Both the position numbers and the translations under genes were made by a program. This document shows positions 33,680 to 44,739 of a stretch of DNA of 64,000 nucleotides, one piece after another; position 1 is the first letter of the stretch, and each line of letters opens with the position of its first letter. This DNA comes from Triangularia verruculosa (lineage: Eukaryota > Ascomycota > Sordariomycetes > Sordariales > Podosporaceae), in the NCBI GenBank assembly GCA_033296885.1, contig MU864001.1, forward strand, positions 1 through 64,000, written 5' to 3'. The notes beneath the pieces are model-generated. The model made no database searches and was not told the DNA's origin. It was given only the letters and a program-made list of their open reading frames with translations.

Positions 33680-35126
33680 CTTTGAGCACTATGGAAGCCC
33701 TGTGTCTTCCTCTGTATCGATGGCCGTACCACGTGTCGCGTATCACCTATCGCTTGCTAACAGCCTCCTTGAGTCTGCTGCATTCAGATCCGACACGCGC
33801 CTCGATGCGCGACGTGCTTGGTGGTGTTGTCAAACTTTCCGAAGTTGTGAGACTTTGACGTTGCTGGAGGCTCAATGAGCTGCACGTCACATCCAATGAT
33901 CGCGGGCCCCAACGAGGCGCATTGCATCCCTGTCTGTCTTAACGCCCCAGGTCCCAAGATCTGATGAAAGAGCGTCCGTGCACTGTTGATTGATGACTCA
34001 GCAGAAACAGCTTAAACACAGAGGTGAGCCCAGCTGCTCTTTGTTATGCAGAGAGGCAGGGAGGTGTCCAGGTCTTCTGACTCCCACAAGTAGGCTTTGG
34101 CATCGTGCTTCAATGCGTCTAAAGTGCTCTCTACCCTTTGCTCACTTTGAGTGTTCCCTACTTTTCTCAGACCTTACATTTTCCTCCAACGCTCTGGAGA
34201 TCCTTCCACTGTCACTTCAACCACATATCTTTGAGCCTGCCCTTTCATTGATCCATGTTGCATTATGTGTCACCCACCCACCTTATCCGCACAGTGACTG
34301 GCGCCTTCACAGTCTATCCTGCAGCTCACAAAGGCCCATGGTTTATCTAAAGAGGGGAAGGTCATGGTAGGGTAGCCAGGTTGCATGTTGCCGGCCGGTT
34401 TTGAGCTCCATTCGGCTACCCTCCGAAAAGCTTCATTTGCAAGCACTACAATCACCATTGCGCTCTTCCCGTGGCCGCAAGCATTTCCCCGATTGGTGCG
34501 CTGGAGCAACCCCACCGGATTGCCAAGGAGTGGACCCTGCATCTCTCGATCACCTCCCCACGTTCTACAACAGCTCCCAACGGATACTGCAACTGACTCC
34601 TGCATGCATCGGGTAGTGTCTGGTGTCAACGGTCTTTCTGTCAGAATGATATGCCTCAAAACACGCAGTCACGATGCCAAGGGGCTCTTTGCATGGGACC
34701 CCACTGGCATGCACAGCGCCCAACTTTGACGATCCCGTATGGAGCAGCGAACTGGGCACTGGGTCAAAAGCTGGAATATGAGTGGCTCTTGTACAAGCCG
34801 TCTTTAAGTTGCAGTCCCGATGATCTCATCACCACCCTGCGTCAACATTGGAGGGTGTACCTTCCAGGCGCCAGTCACGGGCCAGTATGGCTGACTGGAC
34901 AAACGTGTCAGAGCGATTGGTAACGGCTACACCTTCCGCAATGTCTTGCGGGGGGCCACAAGCCTTTACTTACCCATGGACAAGGGAGAAGGAGGGGTTG
35001 TACAGTTTTATACCCCCCCAGGTGCTCCTCTACAGCCTGCGTCCTTCCCGGGGTTCTCTGTCCCTCAGCAGTAACATTCGCTGTGTTCAACCATCAGCTC
35101 TCCTTCATCCAGAATGAGAGAATACC
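33680..35126. promoter_or_regulatory. divergent intergenic region of ADA3 and BTA1
   Basis: 1447 bp between divergent start codons. It must carry both promoters and probably a long BTA1 leader. The short frames here have no domain. No specific site is recognised. Confidence 0.45.
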
Positions 35127-37876
35127 ATGGCTTTTCTTGGTGGTAACATTTTGCCCCCTGTTGGCTTCAACATTCCTACCATCTTTACTGGCATCACCGG
35201 CGGCCTACTCTTCTTCGCCGGTCTTGCCCAACTTTCCAACAATCGGAACCATCGCAACGATGAGCCAGGCCTCTTCAGAGCGCTCTTGCTCTTTTGCTAC
35301 GGTTGCTTCTTCAAACCACATTCTGGTGGCGGCAAAGACAACCAGCAACGTGCTCTTGAATCATTCTACGCGAGCCAGGCTTCAGTGGTACGGTTCTCTG
35401 GGCTGGATTGATGCGGTTTCAACATGTCTCTGGTGACTAACGATTGCACCTTGCAGTACGATGTGACAAGAAAACTCCTCCTCAGAGGTCGTGAGGATAT
35501 GCTGGCCCTCGCGGCCGCTCAGCTTCTTCATAAGGAGGCCGAAAAGGGGGGCCGAAGAGCCAAGAACAAACGAATTTGGGTTGATGTACGAGTATTGAGT
35601 CTCTCTGACACTTGGGACGATCTAACCTCATTTACTATCTAGATTGGCGGCGGTACAGGCTGGAACATCGAGGCCATGGGACAATTCGTCAATGTCCCTG
35701 AATTCTTCAGCACTGTTTATCTAGTCGACCTCTCGCCATCGCTCTGTGCCGTTGCTGAGAAGAGATTCTCCCGCCTCGGCTGGACCAACGTCAAGATCAT
35801 CTGTCAAGATGCCAGGAAGTTCCGGCTGGAGGACTATGAAAATGGTCTCTCAGGACCGGGAACCCCAGGATACTCAACTCCTGCGAGTTACTTTGATCAG
35901 AAACGCCCCGGGCACGGCGGTGCTGACTTGATTACCATGTCCTATAGTTTGTCAATGATCGTAAGCGGCAATCCCTTGTCGTGGGGATAACAAGGAAACA
36001 AGACTGACAGATTCGACAGCCCGACTACCATTCCGTCATTGACTCCGTGACGTCTCTGCTTTCGCCCGATGGCCTTCTCGGAGTAGTCGACTTCTATGTC
36101 CAATCCAAGATCGACTTCACCTACCGCAACTGGACGGGTGGCTTTGTCGGCCGCCACGTCAACTACCTCTCCCGCACCTTCTGGCGGGCTTGGTTCGACA
36201 TTGACCGTGTTGCTCTCGAACCTGCACGTCGGGACTATCTCGAGTACCGCTTCGGCACTGTTCTCGGAGCCAACTTGCGTAATACCGCCCTTGGCTCGAT
36301 CCCATATTACATCTGGCTAGGCTGTCACAAGAAGCCGTTCTCTTCGTCCAGTCTTCCCGAGGAAATTATCCAACGGATCGACGCTCTAGCCACGGAATCT
36401 CCCTACCTACTGCCCTCCGACTCCAACAACACGAAGAAGCAGCAGACTGCTATCACGGCCAAACTCACGCGCGCGATAGAACGCACAGCCCCTGAGATCC
36501 GCTCCAAAGCCTTTGATGCCGCTTTTCAAAACCTTTCCGCCAATCTCCCTCTCCCCTCTTTCTTCTACCAGAATCACCACTGGCGCATCTACTACGACGA
36601 CCAGCTCCAAAAGCACACACAGTTCAAGGACGAGTACATTTATGCCTTTACATGGGAGGACTCACGGGTTGATCGCGAAATCCTCAAACTCGGCCGCGAC
36701 GACGTGGTCTTGGCTATCACCAGCGCAGGTGACAACATCCTCTCATACGCGATGCAGTCCCCTGCTCGGATCCACGCTATCGATCTCAACCCGAACCAAA
36801 ACCACTTGCTCGAACTGAAAGTAGCCTCCTTCACAGCACTGTCGCAACCTGATTTCTGGAAGATTTTTGGCGAGGGAAAACATGAGCAATTCCGCGAACT
36901 GCTCATCAGCAAGCTATCACCCCATCTGTCGAGCAGAGCGTTCCAGTATTGGCTCGATAACTCTTCAATCTTCACCAATGTCAACGGAAGAGGGCTGTAC
37001 GACACTGGCGGAAGCAGGTGGGCCATTCGCGCCTTTAGGTTGATATCCTACCTCTTCAGCTGCCGTAATGCCGTCAGCGAGGTTCTGGCGTCCAAGACGT
37101 TGATCGAACAGCGCGAGGTATGGAAGAACAAGATCCGCCCTGCGATTTTTGGTTTGCTGAGCAACCTTGTGGTGAGCACCGAGTCGTTTCTCTGGCGGGC
37201 GCTAGGTGTGCCCAAGAACCAGCTGGCCATGATTGAAGCCGATCACCATCAGAGCGAAGCTGTCGCGAAGGGTCTGGCCAAGGATACGAGGGCCCATGCC
37301 GTCTGGCACTACATGGTCAACACACTCGACCCTGTGGTGGACAAGACGCATATCGCGACGGACAACCCTTACTATCTCGTCTGCATGACGGGCGAGTTTT
37401 CTAGACGATGCCACCCCGACTATCTCTCGCCGATTGCCCACAAACGCCTGTCCCAACGAGGGGCGTTTGACGGTTTGAGGATCCACACGGACGAGATTGA
37501 CGAGGTGATCGCGCGGTTCATGCCGGGGACGTTGACGGTGGCGGTTGTGATGGATAGCATGGACTGGTTTGACCCCGAGACGAGCGCGGCGGGGAGGCAG
37601 ATTGCAAAGTTGAATAGGGCGCTGAAGATGGGCGGGCGGGTGCTGTTGAGGAGCTCGGCGTTGAAGCCGTGGTATATCAAGGAGTTTGAGAGCAAGGGGT
37701 TCGTGGGGGTGAGGGTTGGGAACAGGAGAGTGGGGGAGTGCATTGACCGGGTGAATATGTATGCCAGCTGTTGGGTTTGTACCAAGACGGATAACTTGCC
37801 GCCGCCGACACCGGAGACAGAGGGCGAGGGAGAGATTAGGGGGACTGGAGGGGAGGTGGATGTTTGGAGTTTGTGA
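35127..37876 (+). CDS. BTA1: betaine lipid (DGTS) synthase BTA1
   Basis: Four exons, 35127-35387, 35457-35585, 35643-35960 and 36020-37876, with introns of 69, 57 and 59 bp, encode 854 aa. The enzyme makes diacylglyceryl-trimethylhomoserine from diacylglycerol and S-adenosylmethionine, and replaces phosphatidylcholine when phosphate is short. After a hydrophobic N-terminal segment (about residues 14-35), a methyltransferase domain of BtaB type begins with the AdoMet loop IGGGTGWN at residue 131. The C-terminal BtaA-type domain contains ITSAGDNILSYAM, IHAIDLNPNQNHLLELK and YLVCMTGEF. This fusion of both activities is the normal fungal form. The long divergent promoter region would suit phosphate-starvation control, but I did not identify a site. 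Confidence 0.94.
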
Positions 37877-39682
37877 GTTTTTGAGTCTTTGAGCGAGGCA
37901 TGGGGCTTGGATATGAGTTCATCGATATGGTGTCTTCTGATGCGTGATTGGAAAGGGAGGATGGTGAGAAGACAGGAAGCTTAAGGGAAAGTAAAGCGCA
38001 GCAGCGACGTTGGATTGGAATTCTTGTTTTTTTGTTTTTGGCCGCACAGTAAGAAAGATCTCATCGTCAAAGATGGAACGAATGACTACAAATTCACGAT
38101 GACGACAAGATGCTTGGGGTTTCGATTTGATAATGTCTCAAGACCCCTGTCGATCAGATTTTCCCCCGCGAAATGGCTCGTGCGCCTAGCGCCCGGAAAC
38201 GGTGTTTCCCGTGGGGCGCTGTGGCTGTGCGAGACAGACAGTTTGCAGCGGGGACGCTAGCTTCCGAGGATCCCCCCCACCGCCGCATAAGCCACGGCTT
38301 GACAGTCCCGTAGGGCTGGTAAATCATGTCGTGATCCTCGATCTGTCCGTTGTTGACGGGAGGAAGATCATTCACGATTGTGTGGGGGTATCAGATTGGA
38401 GCAGGAAACGAAACATTGAAACAAACAAAGCTTACCCGGATTCGACGCTTTTTTCTGCCCCGTGTCAGCCTGATGCACGACGTTCTCCAAGATGCTCCGC
38501 TCATAGGCGTGATATGGGAGGTGAGCATTTCCGTGGTGTTAGTTGTAGTTGTCGTTGCTGATCTGGTTTGTGGTGAGTTCCAGGTTGTTTCCCAACTCTT
38601 TTTTGGTAATACCTAGGCATCTATGTTCTACGGGGAAGCTATCACCGGCCCGGAGCTATCAATACCCCTGTTGTGATAATTGTAATTTTTGGTCTGGTAT
38701 AAAAAGCGGTTCAATGCTGAGACTATGGGGCTGGAGATCGGGCCTCTTGATCGCCATCAAAGCCCCTAGTCAATAGGTATCATCGTTGTGATTTGCGGAC
38801 TCGGTAGGATCCCAAATCACGGCATCCTGACGAAGTTGCCGATGGTCCTGACCATGAGAGGCTTGGTATGTACAACGTGAACATGATGGATGACATGAGC
38901 CTCCACCTCCATCTCACTCCTCAACAAGAAAGCCTAACGGATATCCAGGAAAGCTTTCAGGCATTACCAAAAAGGTACATGAGCACTTTTTTCCTTATCA
39001 TTGACGAAGGGGGCTGGTATGTGGAAGGTGTGGTGGCATGGGTTGCTGTCAAGGGTGCCATGTTCGATATCGAGATCTTTGTTTCTCAATGTTTTCTGGC
39101 GCGGATGGCGGATGTCCAGCCAATCGGAGGGTTTCTCCTCGCGTCTATGGCGGTTAGAAGCCACACATTTCCGAGTTTGTCGATTTTTGTTCAATGTTTC
39201 TTGTTGGCAGATGTGTGGTGATGTGGCAGAGGGTCGCGGTAGTCGGCTCCCGAGTAGGCGAGTGGCTGAGCCTCGTTGAGAAGAACAAGGGTTGGGCGAA
39301 ACACACCTCCTCATTGGCCGGCTGACAGGAAGGTAGCACCAACAGGCCAATGATAGCAACAGCAAGATCCCAAGCCTTTGGGTTGCCGTCCGGGACATCT
39401 GAAAGCCGTTTGTGGCTCTGGGTAAGTTGCTGCGTTTCGAATGGGGCCCCGTAGGGCAATTGTTGCAGGGCTGGCAGCGTTGCTCCATCCATGATGCATC
39501 ATTGTGCGGATCCATCACGGATGCTTCCATCTCTTCGAGGCTGCCTCAATTATCTTCCTTTGTATTAATAACTTCGCGATGGGGCCATCTGTCGAAAATG
39601 GCCACACAGGTCATATCCGTCGGTATCCCGTACCCGATTATAACTGCGGCGCCGCTCGACAAATACGTCACAACCCCCAAAT
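37877..39682. other. intergenic region upstream of the Zn2Cys6 gene
   Basis: No supported gene. A hairpin-forming palindrome occurs at 38188-38220. Short frames on both strands between 38000 and 39600 lack domains. The segment next to 39683 presumably holds the promoter of the transcription factor. Confidence 0.4.
38188..38220. other. 33-nt inverted repeat with CGG/CCG half-sites
   Basis: Inner arms GGAAAC and GTTTCC are separated by GGT. Outer arms AGCGCC and GGCGCT flank them. The element could fold as a hairpin or be a palindromic protein-binding site; CGG...CCG palindromes are typical of Zn2Cys6 factors. No function is shown. Confidence 0.5.
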
Positions 39683-41439
39683 ATGTCTACCGCATCGTCA
39701 CCAGTGGCGACGTCCCCTCAGCCAGATGTCCAGAAGGCATCGAGAGTCTGTCTTAACTGTAAGAGGAAGAAGAAGAAGTGCGACAAAGCTTTGCCGTCGT
39801 GCAGTCGTTGTGTAGAGTAGGTTTCTGGCCCCCACCCCTCGATACCCCGTTTGCTAACCGTGAACGTTCCACCTAACAAGGTCATACCAAGTGTGCCAGC
39901 ATGAAGACGATATTGTTCCTGGGAGCTCCGTAACTGCCGGGTACTTGTATGGAGGAGTGCCTTCGCCGCTTGGAAATCCGGTTCAGCTTCATCAACAATC
40001 ACCGTTGGCCTGGGGTGGCAGTCTGCGTCCTTCTTTGGTTACTAGCATTCGGTCAGCAGATAACATCAACACTTACGCTCTCCAGTGCGTTTTCGACATT
40101 CTCGACAACCGCCAAGGTATCGAACAAGTGATTTTGGCATTCTTCGAAGGTCCCAACGCCTGCTGGTTCAGCATTATCGATCGGTCGAACTTCGAGGACC
40201 TGTTGGAGGATTTGTGGACTAATCCACTGGCGGAAACATGTGTTCTCATACTCTGCATGTCGTTGATCGCCAGCCCACCTATTTCAAGTCCGAGTCCGGC
40301 AGCAATGAGAGATGGCGGGTATCAGGCGACAAAAGCCCTCTTAACTTTGGTCCAGAGCCAGAGTAGTCTTCCGATGGCGATTCCCTTCCTTCAAGCTGAG
40401 CTCCTGGTCGCCATGTACGAGTATTCTCAAGCACTGCCACAACAAGCATATTTGTCTGTTGGGCGCTGTTTCCAGATGAGCCGCGCACTCGGTTGGCAGG
40501 AAAAGTCGCACTGGAGTCCAGATAAACTTGCGACAATTCCGAGGATTCTCAAGCTCCATTCGATACTGTGGTGGGCAATGGTGTACATCGATAACCATCT
40601 TCATGTCGCCTACCAGGAGCCCAGGTTCCCTTTGTATGCTCCCACGCTCGGCCTGGGCTTTGAGATTCCCAGACCCGAGACTTTTGACCCCTTTGCGCCA
40701 AGCGCTTTGCAGCTTCAGATCCAGGGTGTCGGTCCATATCGCGACGCTAACTCTCACCACATCGACGGCATGGTTTTCCCCGAGGCTACCTCGGCGTTCA
40801 ACTTGAACACAGGGCTTCGGCAGCTCGAGAACCCACTGATGTCGCCCGAAGATCATGAGGATCTTTCTGATACTGTCTGGCAGCACACACTTGATGTACT
40901 CCAAGCGCCGTGGAGTACTGGCGATCGAAGCGGGGCGATTGGCACCAACTTGATGTGAGTATTCGGGTTTCCTTTCGCCTCAACATTCTCCGGCTAAACC
41001 TGACTGACTTTTAGAGCCATGTTGAAACTCAACCAACCTGGCCTTCTTGCTGGATCGGTGGGAATAGGCCCACGCTTTTCCAGCCCTGCTGAAAGAATCG
41101 AGAAGACAATTGAGTACTTTCACAACGAGGCTGTGAACTTGGCGAACTTTCAGCATCGACTGACACGGGGGAGGGTGGCTCCTTTTTGGGCATTTGCGGC
41201 GTATTATTCCTCGATACTGCTCATTTCTCATGGTGAAGCGGAGCTACATACCGTGGACTGGCTTCAAAAGGTCCTTGGTATGAAGAATTTGCTGCAGGTA
41301 TGCGCGGGGAGGTGGAAGATTGCTGGTAAGCTTTTCTAGATGCTGATGGCGTGAATTTACTGACACCCTTGCTGCAGAGCGTTACGTGTACTTGCTCGAC
41401 CAACATCTCCGCGCCCGGTTAGGCGATTTTGTGGGATGA
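39683..41439 (+). CDS. Zn2Cys6 transcription factor
   Basis: Four exons, 39683-39816, 39881-40954, 41015-41325 and 41378-41439, with introns of 64, 60 and 52 bp, encode 526 aa. The zinc cluster is C23-x2-C26-x6-C33-x5-C39-x2-C42-x6-C49 with the basic KRKKKK stretch inside. The first intron falls just before the last cysteine, a frequent place in this family, and its phase is needed to complete the cluster. The remainder matches the fungal-specific middle homology region in character, with helices such as LTLVQSQSSLPMAIPFLQAELLVAMYEYSQ and an SVGRCFQMSRALGW block. The regulated pathway is unknown, and no biosynthetic cluster is next to it. Confidence 0.88.
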
Positions 41440-42833
41440 CTCGCTTTGGCATTTTTTTGGCGTCATGGGCTAGAAACAAGATACCCTTTTCTCTTTGAAC
41501 ATTTGGTGTTGTTTTCGGATTGTGTGCAACAGTGAGAGCTGGCTGTATTTCCTTCAGTCGTTATTTTGGAAGGCTTGTCTGAAGCGCTCTTCTCTCGTGA
41601 GATCGAAAGCAGGCATCTGGGTTGGCATTCTCCGGTTTCCCTTCTTTCGTTCGTTTGATGCCAACCTCTTTATTCATTGTTTCAACCCGGGTTGTTGTTG
41701 TTGTTGTTGGAAACTGTCATTTGGCCTGTCTTTGCGGTGGAAAATAAGGGTTTCTAGCTTCATGTTTGTGACTTCCTCATGTTGTATCTTTTCCCTTTCG
41801 CTTTTAGATCTCTTTTTCAAGGTAAACAGGGAAGAATACAACGATGTGGTTTTGGGTTTCAGAGCTTGTACATCCATGGTGAAGTGTCGGTTCCTCTAGA
41901 TCAAAGCTTTCTTTGCTTCCCACGATGCCTTCGATGTCGCGAGTCGCCAAGTAGCGATGGACATCAAGATCTAGAGGCGGCTTATGGCCACCATCTCCAG
42001 CCTCCATTATGATGCCCGGTTCGAGTGAAAAGCGGAGAAAAGAAAAGGCAGGTTTATGGGATTGGTTGATGTGACGACTTGACAGTGAAGGAACCGTAGC
42101 GAGGAATAAGTAGCCAAAGGTATATGTGAGACATAGCGGGATAGACCATAACCCTGTGGAAAATAATGCCAGCTGGGAAGGCGGGACATAATATGGACAG
42201 ACACCAGGATGAAGAGACATCCATATTATACAAAGAGAATCCTCGGCATACCATGTTCAAGACGTAACTCCGCGCCACCAACAAGTAGACTTCGTGCTGA
42301 CAGGCCCGATCAAATGCCCCTATCCTACCTAGGTAGTCTTTGCTTTCTTGAGAGGGTACCGTGATCTCAGACTTGTGTGGCAGACGTAACAGGAGGGCAA
42401 GCTAGCGGCCGCTCTAGCGGCCAGCCGTCAGATGTTTGATCGGGTTGGGGGGTAAAGTAACCGAAGAGTGAGACTGGTCAGGTAGCTAGCGCGTGTTAAA
42501 ATGAAAAGGGGCTGTACTGCTGGGCCGGTTAATCCTAGTGTTGCTTCATCCTCCATGGCCTGGTGGCTAATCGCCGTTGGCATATCACTGTACTTGTGAA
42601 AGAGAAGTGACAAGAGGAAGAAGCCTCGACGAACAGGTGAACCGGTTGGAAGAAGTGCGATGCAAACGAACAAAGCTGTCCGAGAACTCCCATGGATCCA
42701 GCTGCCGCGGTTTCGGGATATGTAAATTACCGAGGGCAAAGTTTGCTCTTCTGATTAGTTATCCACCTACTTACTTCGGATTATAGAGGAGGCCAGCGTG
42801 CTCCTCCTATGTTTAAGATTAATAAGGTCATAG
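41440..42833. other. intergenic, entering an accessory island
   Basis: No supported gene. GC content falls after about 42300. A short GC-rich segment at 42401-42422 contains the direct repeat CTAGCGGCC twice, and a CTACCTAGGTAG palindrome lies near 42327. The rest looks like degraded non-coding sequence. Confidence 0.4.
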
Positions 42834-43130
42834 GTAGTTAAATCCTCCTTCATATAACCCCTGGTAAACGAAGGAGCGGGAGATTACCGAAACGTAAAGA
42901 CTTATTACGTATCACCGATTCTGTAAACAAACAGAACCTGCCTGTGTAAAAGGAAGGACCGATACGTTTTCCCCTCTAAAACGAAACATAAGTCTTCACG
43001 CTGAACAGTATTTCAACCGACGACGATAAGTACCGAAGCGAAGGTAGATACCATGCCGGTATCTATGGTTACATAAGGGTAAGTCTTCTCTGCGGAGCTG
43101 AGCCTGGTTGCCGGTTGGCTGTGAAGCACA
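42834..43130 (+). repeat. unknown repeat family, copy A
   Basis: This AT-rich segment begins GTAGTTAAATCCTCC and ends GCTGTGAAGCACA. It matches, in inverted orientation, bases 44003-44206. Shared landmarks in order are AGGAGCGGGA, ACCGATTC(T/C)GTAAA, CGCCTGTGT-like sequence, ATGCCGGTAT, TTACATAAGGGTAA and GTTGCCGGTT. The pair differs mainly by transitions, and copy A has about 80 internal bases that copy B lacks. There is no coding capacity. It is probably a non-autonomous transposon or LTR remnant. Confidence 0.7.
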
Positions 43131-43883
43131 GGGCCGTTGCTTCGAAGACACTGCCACGCCGTGGACAGAATAATTGGTACTGCAAACTAAGATTACACCC
43201 TTAAAACAGTAGGAAAGGCCTAATAACGACCTATCTTTTTAGGACTTATTATTATCTTTTAACACGTAAACAGTATCTTTTAAAGTGTTATAAGGCTGAT
43301 CAACTATCTTTTAAGGCCTATTACAATACTGGATTCCCACTTTGCAGTGCCAGCTTTTCTGTCCAGGACGTGACTGCATGGCTTTTCTGGAGTGTCAGCT
43401 TCCGGCATGCGCCACGCCGCTTTGCAGATGGAAGCTTACCTACCTAAACATCCGGGTGGAGAGTGGGGGATTTTGGTCTAAAGACAGCTTCTTGACTGGA
43501 TCCTTCAAGTCGGCCTAGTCACGAGATGGACTTTCCACAAGCAGCTGCATCCTCAAAGCCAATGTTCTGTTCAGTCAGCAGCCTAGTGAAGAGTCACCCC
43601 TTTTGGATTGGGATTACCTAGGTAGTAATAGAGATAGAAGTGACTCAGCGGTCATATAGGCTAAGGTAAATGCGGAAATGACAGAGTTGTAGTCATCAGT
43701 GACCATTTTACATAAGGTAGACGGTGGGTGAATCAATAAAAGGTTGGCTGACATTGGTATTGAAGTAGAATCTAGGTACCGAGTAGAGAGGAGTCAATGC
43801 CTTTGCGAGGGAATGACTGGATCGCAGTTTTGGCTCACAATCCCACATGAATGGCATATAAGTAGATGAACTAGAATCTTGGT
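43131..43883. other. AT-rich non-coding spacer with degenerate short repeats
   Basis: It contains four copies of TATCTTTT at 43232, 43253, 43274 and 43305 (spacings 21, 21 and 31), set in a strongly AT-rich tract with TAAGGC-type words. The short minus-strand frame at 43708-43911 runs into the inverted repeat and has no domain. No gene is seen. Confidence 0.55.
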
Positions 43884-44002
43884 CAAACCCAAGTCCGTTA
43901 CAACCAGCCAAGATTTTACCTCTCGAAAAGAGGCATAGCGTATGTCTAATAAAGATAGATGGGCAGTATATTCGGCTTCATCTAGTTACAGTGTCTCGCT
44001 CT
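43884..44002 (+). repeat. 119-bp inverted repeat, left arm
   Basis: It is the reverse complement of 46605-46723 at 116 of 119 positions. The three differences are all transitions. In the left arm CACATT has become TATATT (two CpA to TpA) and TCTGGTT has become TCTAGTT (CpA to TpA on the other strand). This is the dinucleotide preference of RIP. The arm ends exactly where repeat copy B begins (44003). Confidence 0.9.
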
Positions 44003-44206
44003 TGTGCTTCACAGCTAACCGGCAACGAGGCTCGGCTCCGTAGAGAAGATTTACCCTTATGTAAGTATATATACCGGCACTGCTTCTACCTTCCACACAG
44101 GCGGGTTTCTTTTTATTTACGGAATCGGTATTACGTTATGGGTCTTCACGTTTTAGCGATATCCCGCTCCCTCGCTTACCGGGGTTATAAAGGAGGATCT
44201 AACTAC
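44003..44206 (-). repeat. unknown repeat family, copy B (inverted, internally deleted)
   Basis: Read on the minus strand it starts GTAGTTAGATCCTCC and ends GCTGTGAAGCACA, like copy A at 42834-43130, but lacks about 80 bases between the CGCCTGTGTGGAAGG-like block and GTGCCGGTAT. It abuts the left inverted-repeat arm without a gap, which marks an element boundary at 44002/44003. Confidence 0.7.
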
Positions 44207-44739
44207 TTTATCGATCTTGAAAATGGGAGGAGTACGCTAGCGCCCTCTATAATTGGAAGTAAAGCAGGTAGGTACCTTAGGTACGGCATTCTGCCCCGTC
44301 TGCTGAAGATACTACCCTCGACCTGCTCGCAGTACCCGGCTTCGTCTACTTGCACTGTTCTCTCACGGTACATTTCCTCGAAACTCGGATGAGCCATCGC
44401 TCGGGTTTACAGGCAAGGAACAATGCGCAGTGGAAATCCGTATTTGTTCAGTCGAAGATCAGATGGAGGTGGTTTAATACTCCTTGTAAAATATGCAGAT
44501 GCTGTCTAAGGCAAGATACAAGTACATGCTTTCCAGATTTCTTCAGTTCTCTCCTTCGGGTTCTCTTGCACGAAACAACGAACTTGGATCACCAGGTTTC
44601 TCCTCTTTGGGAATATTGATATCCCGCTTCCCCAAAGTGGTATTGGCGAGGCGTACATCCTTTCGAGCTCTGTCGAGGTCACGACCGGTGGTACGAGATA
44701 GAGTGCCGCTCCCACGAACACTGCCATATCCCTTCTTTC
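44207..44739. other. non-coding sequence downstream of the kinase-like gene
   Basis: AT-rich at first, then of more normal composition. The short frames (for example 44493-44822 plus) are shadows of or read-through beyond the kinase-like gene. No supported feature. Confidence 0.4.

Noticed and set aside
42401..42422. NotI/XbaI-like polylinker sequence suggesting vector contamination
   Set aside because: Only about a dozen bases resemble a cloning site, the flanks do not continue into vector sequence, and the CTAGCGGCC direct repeat explains it.
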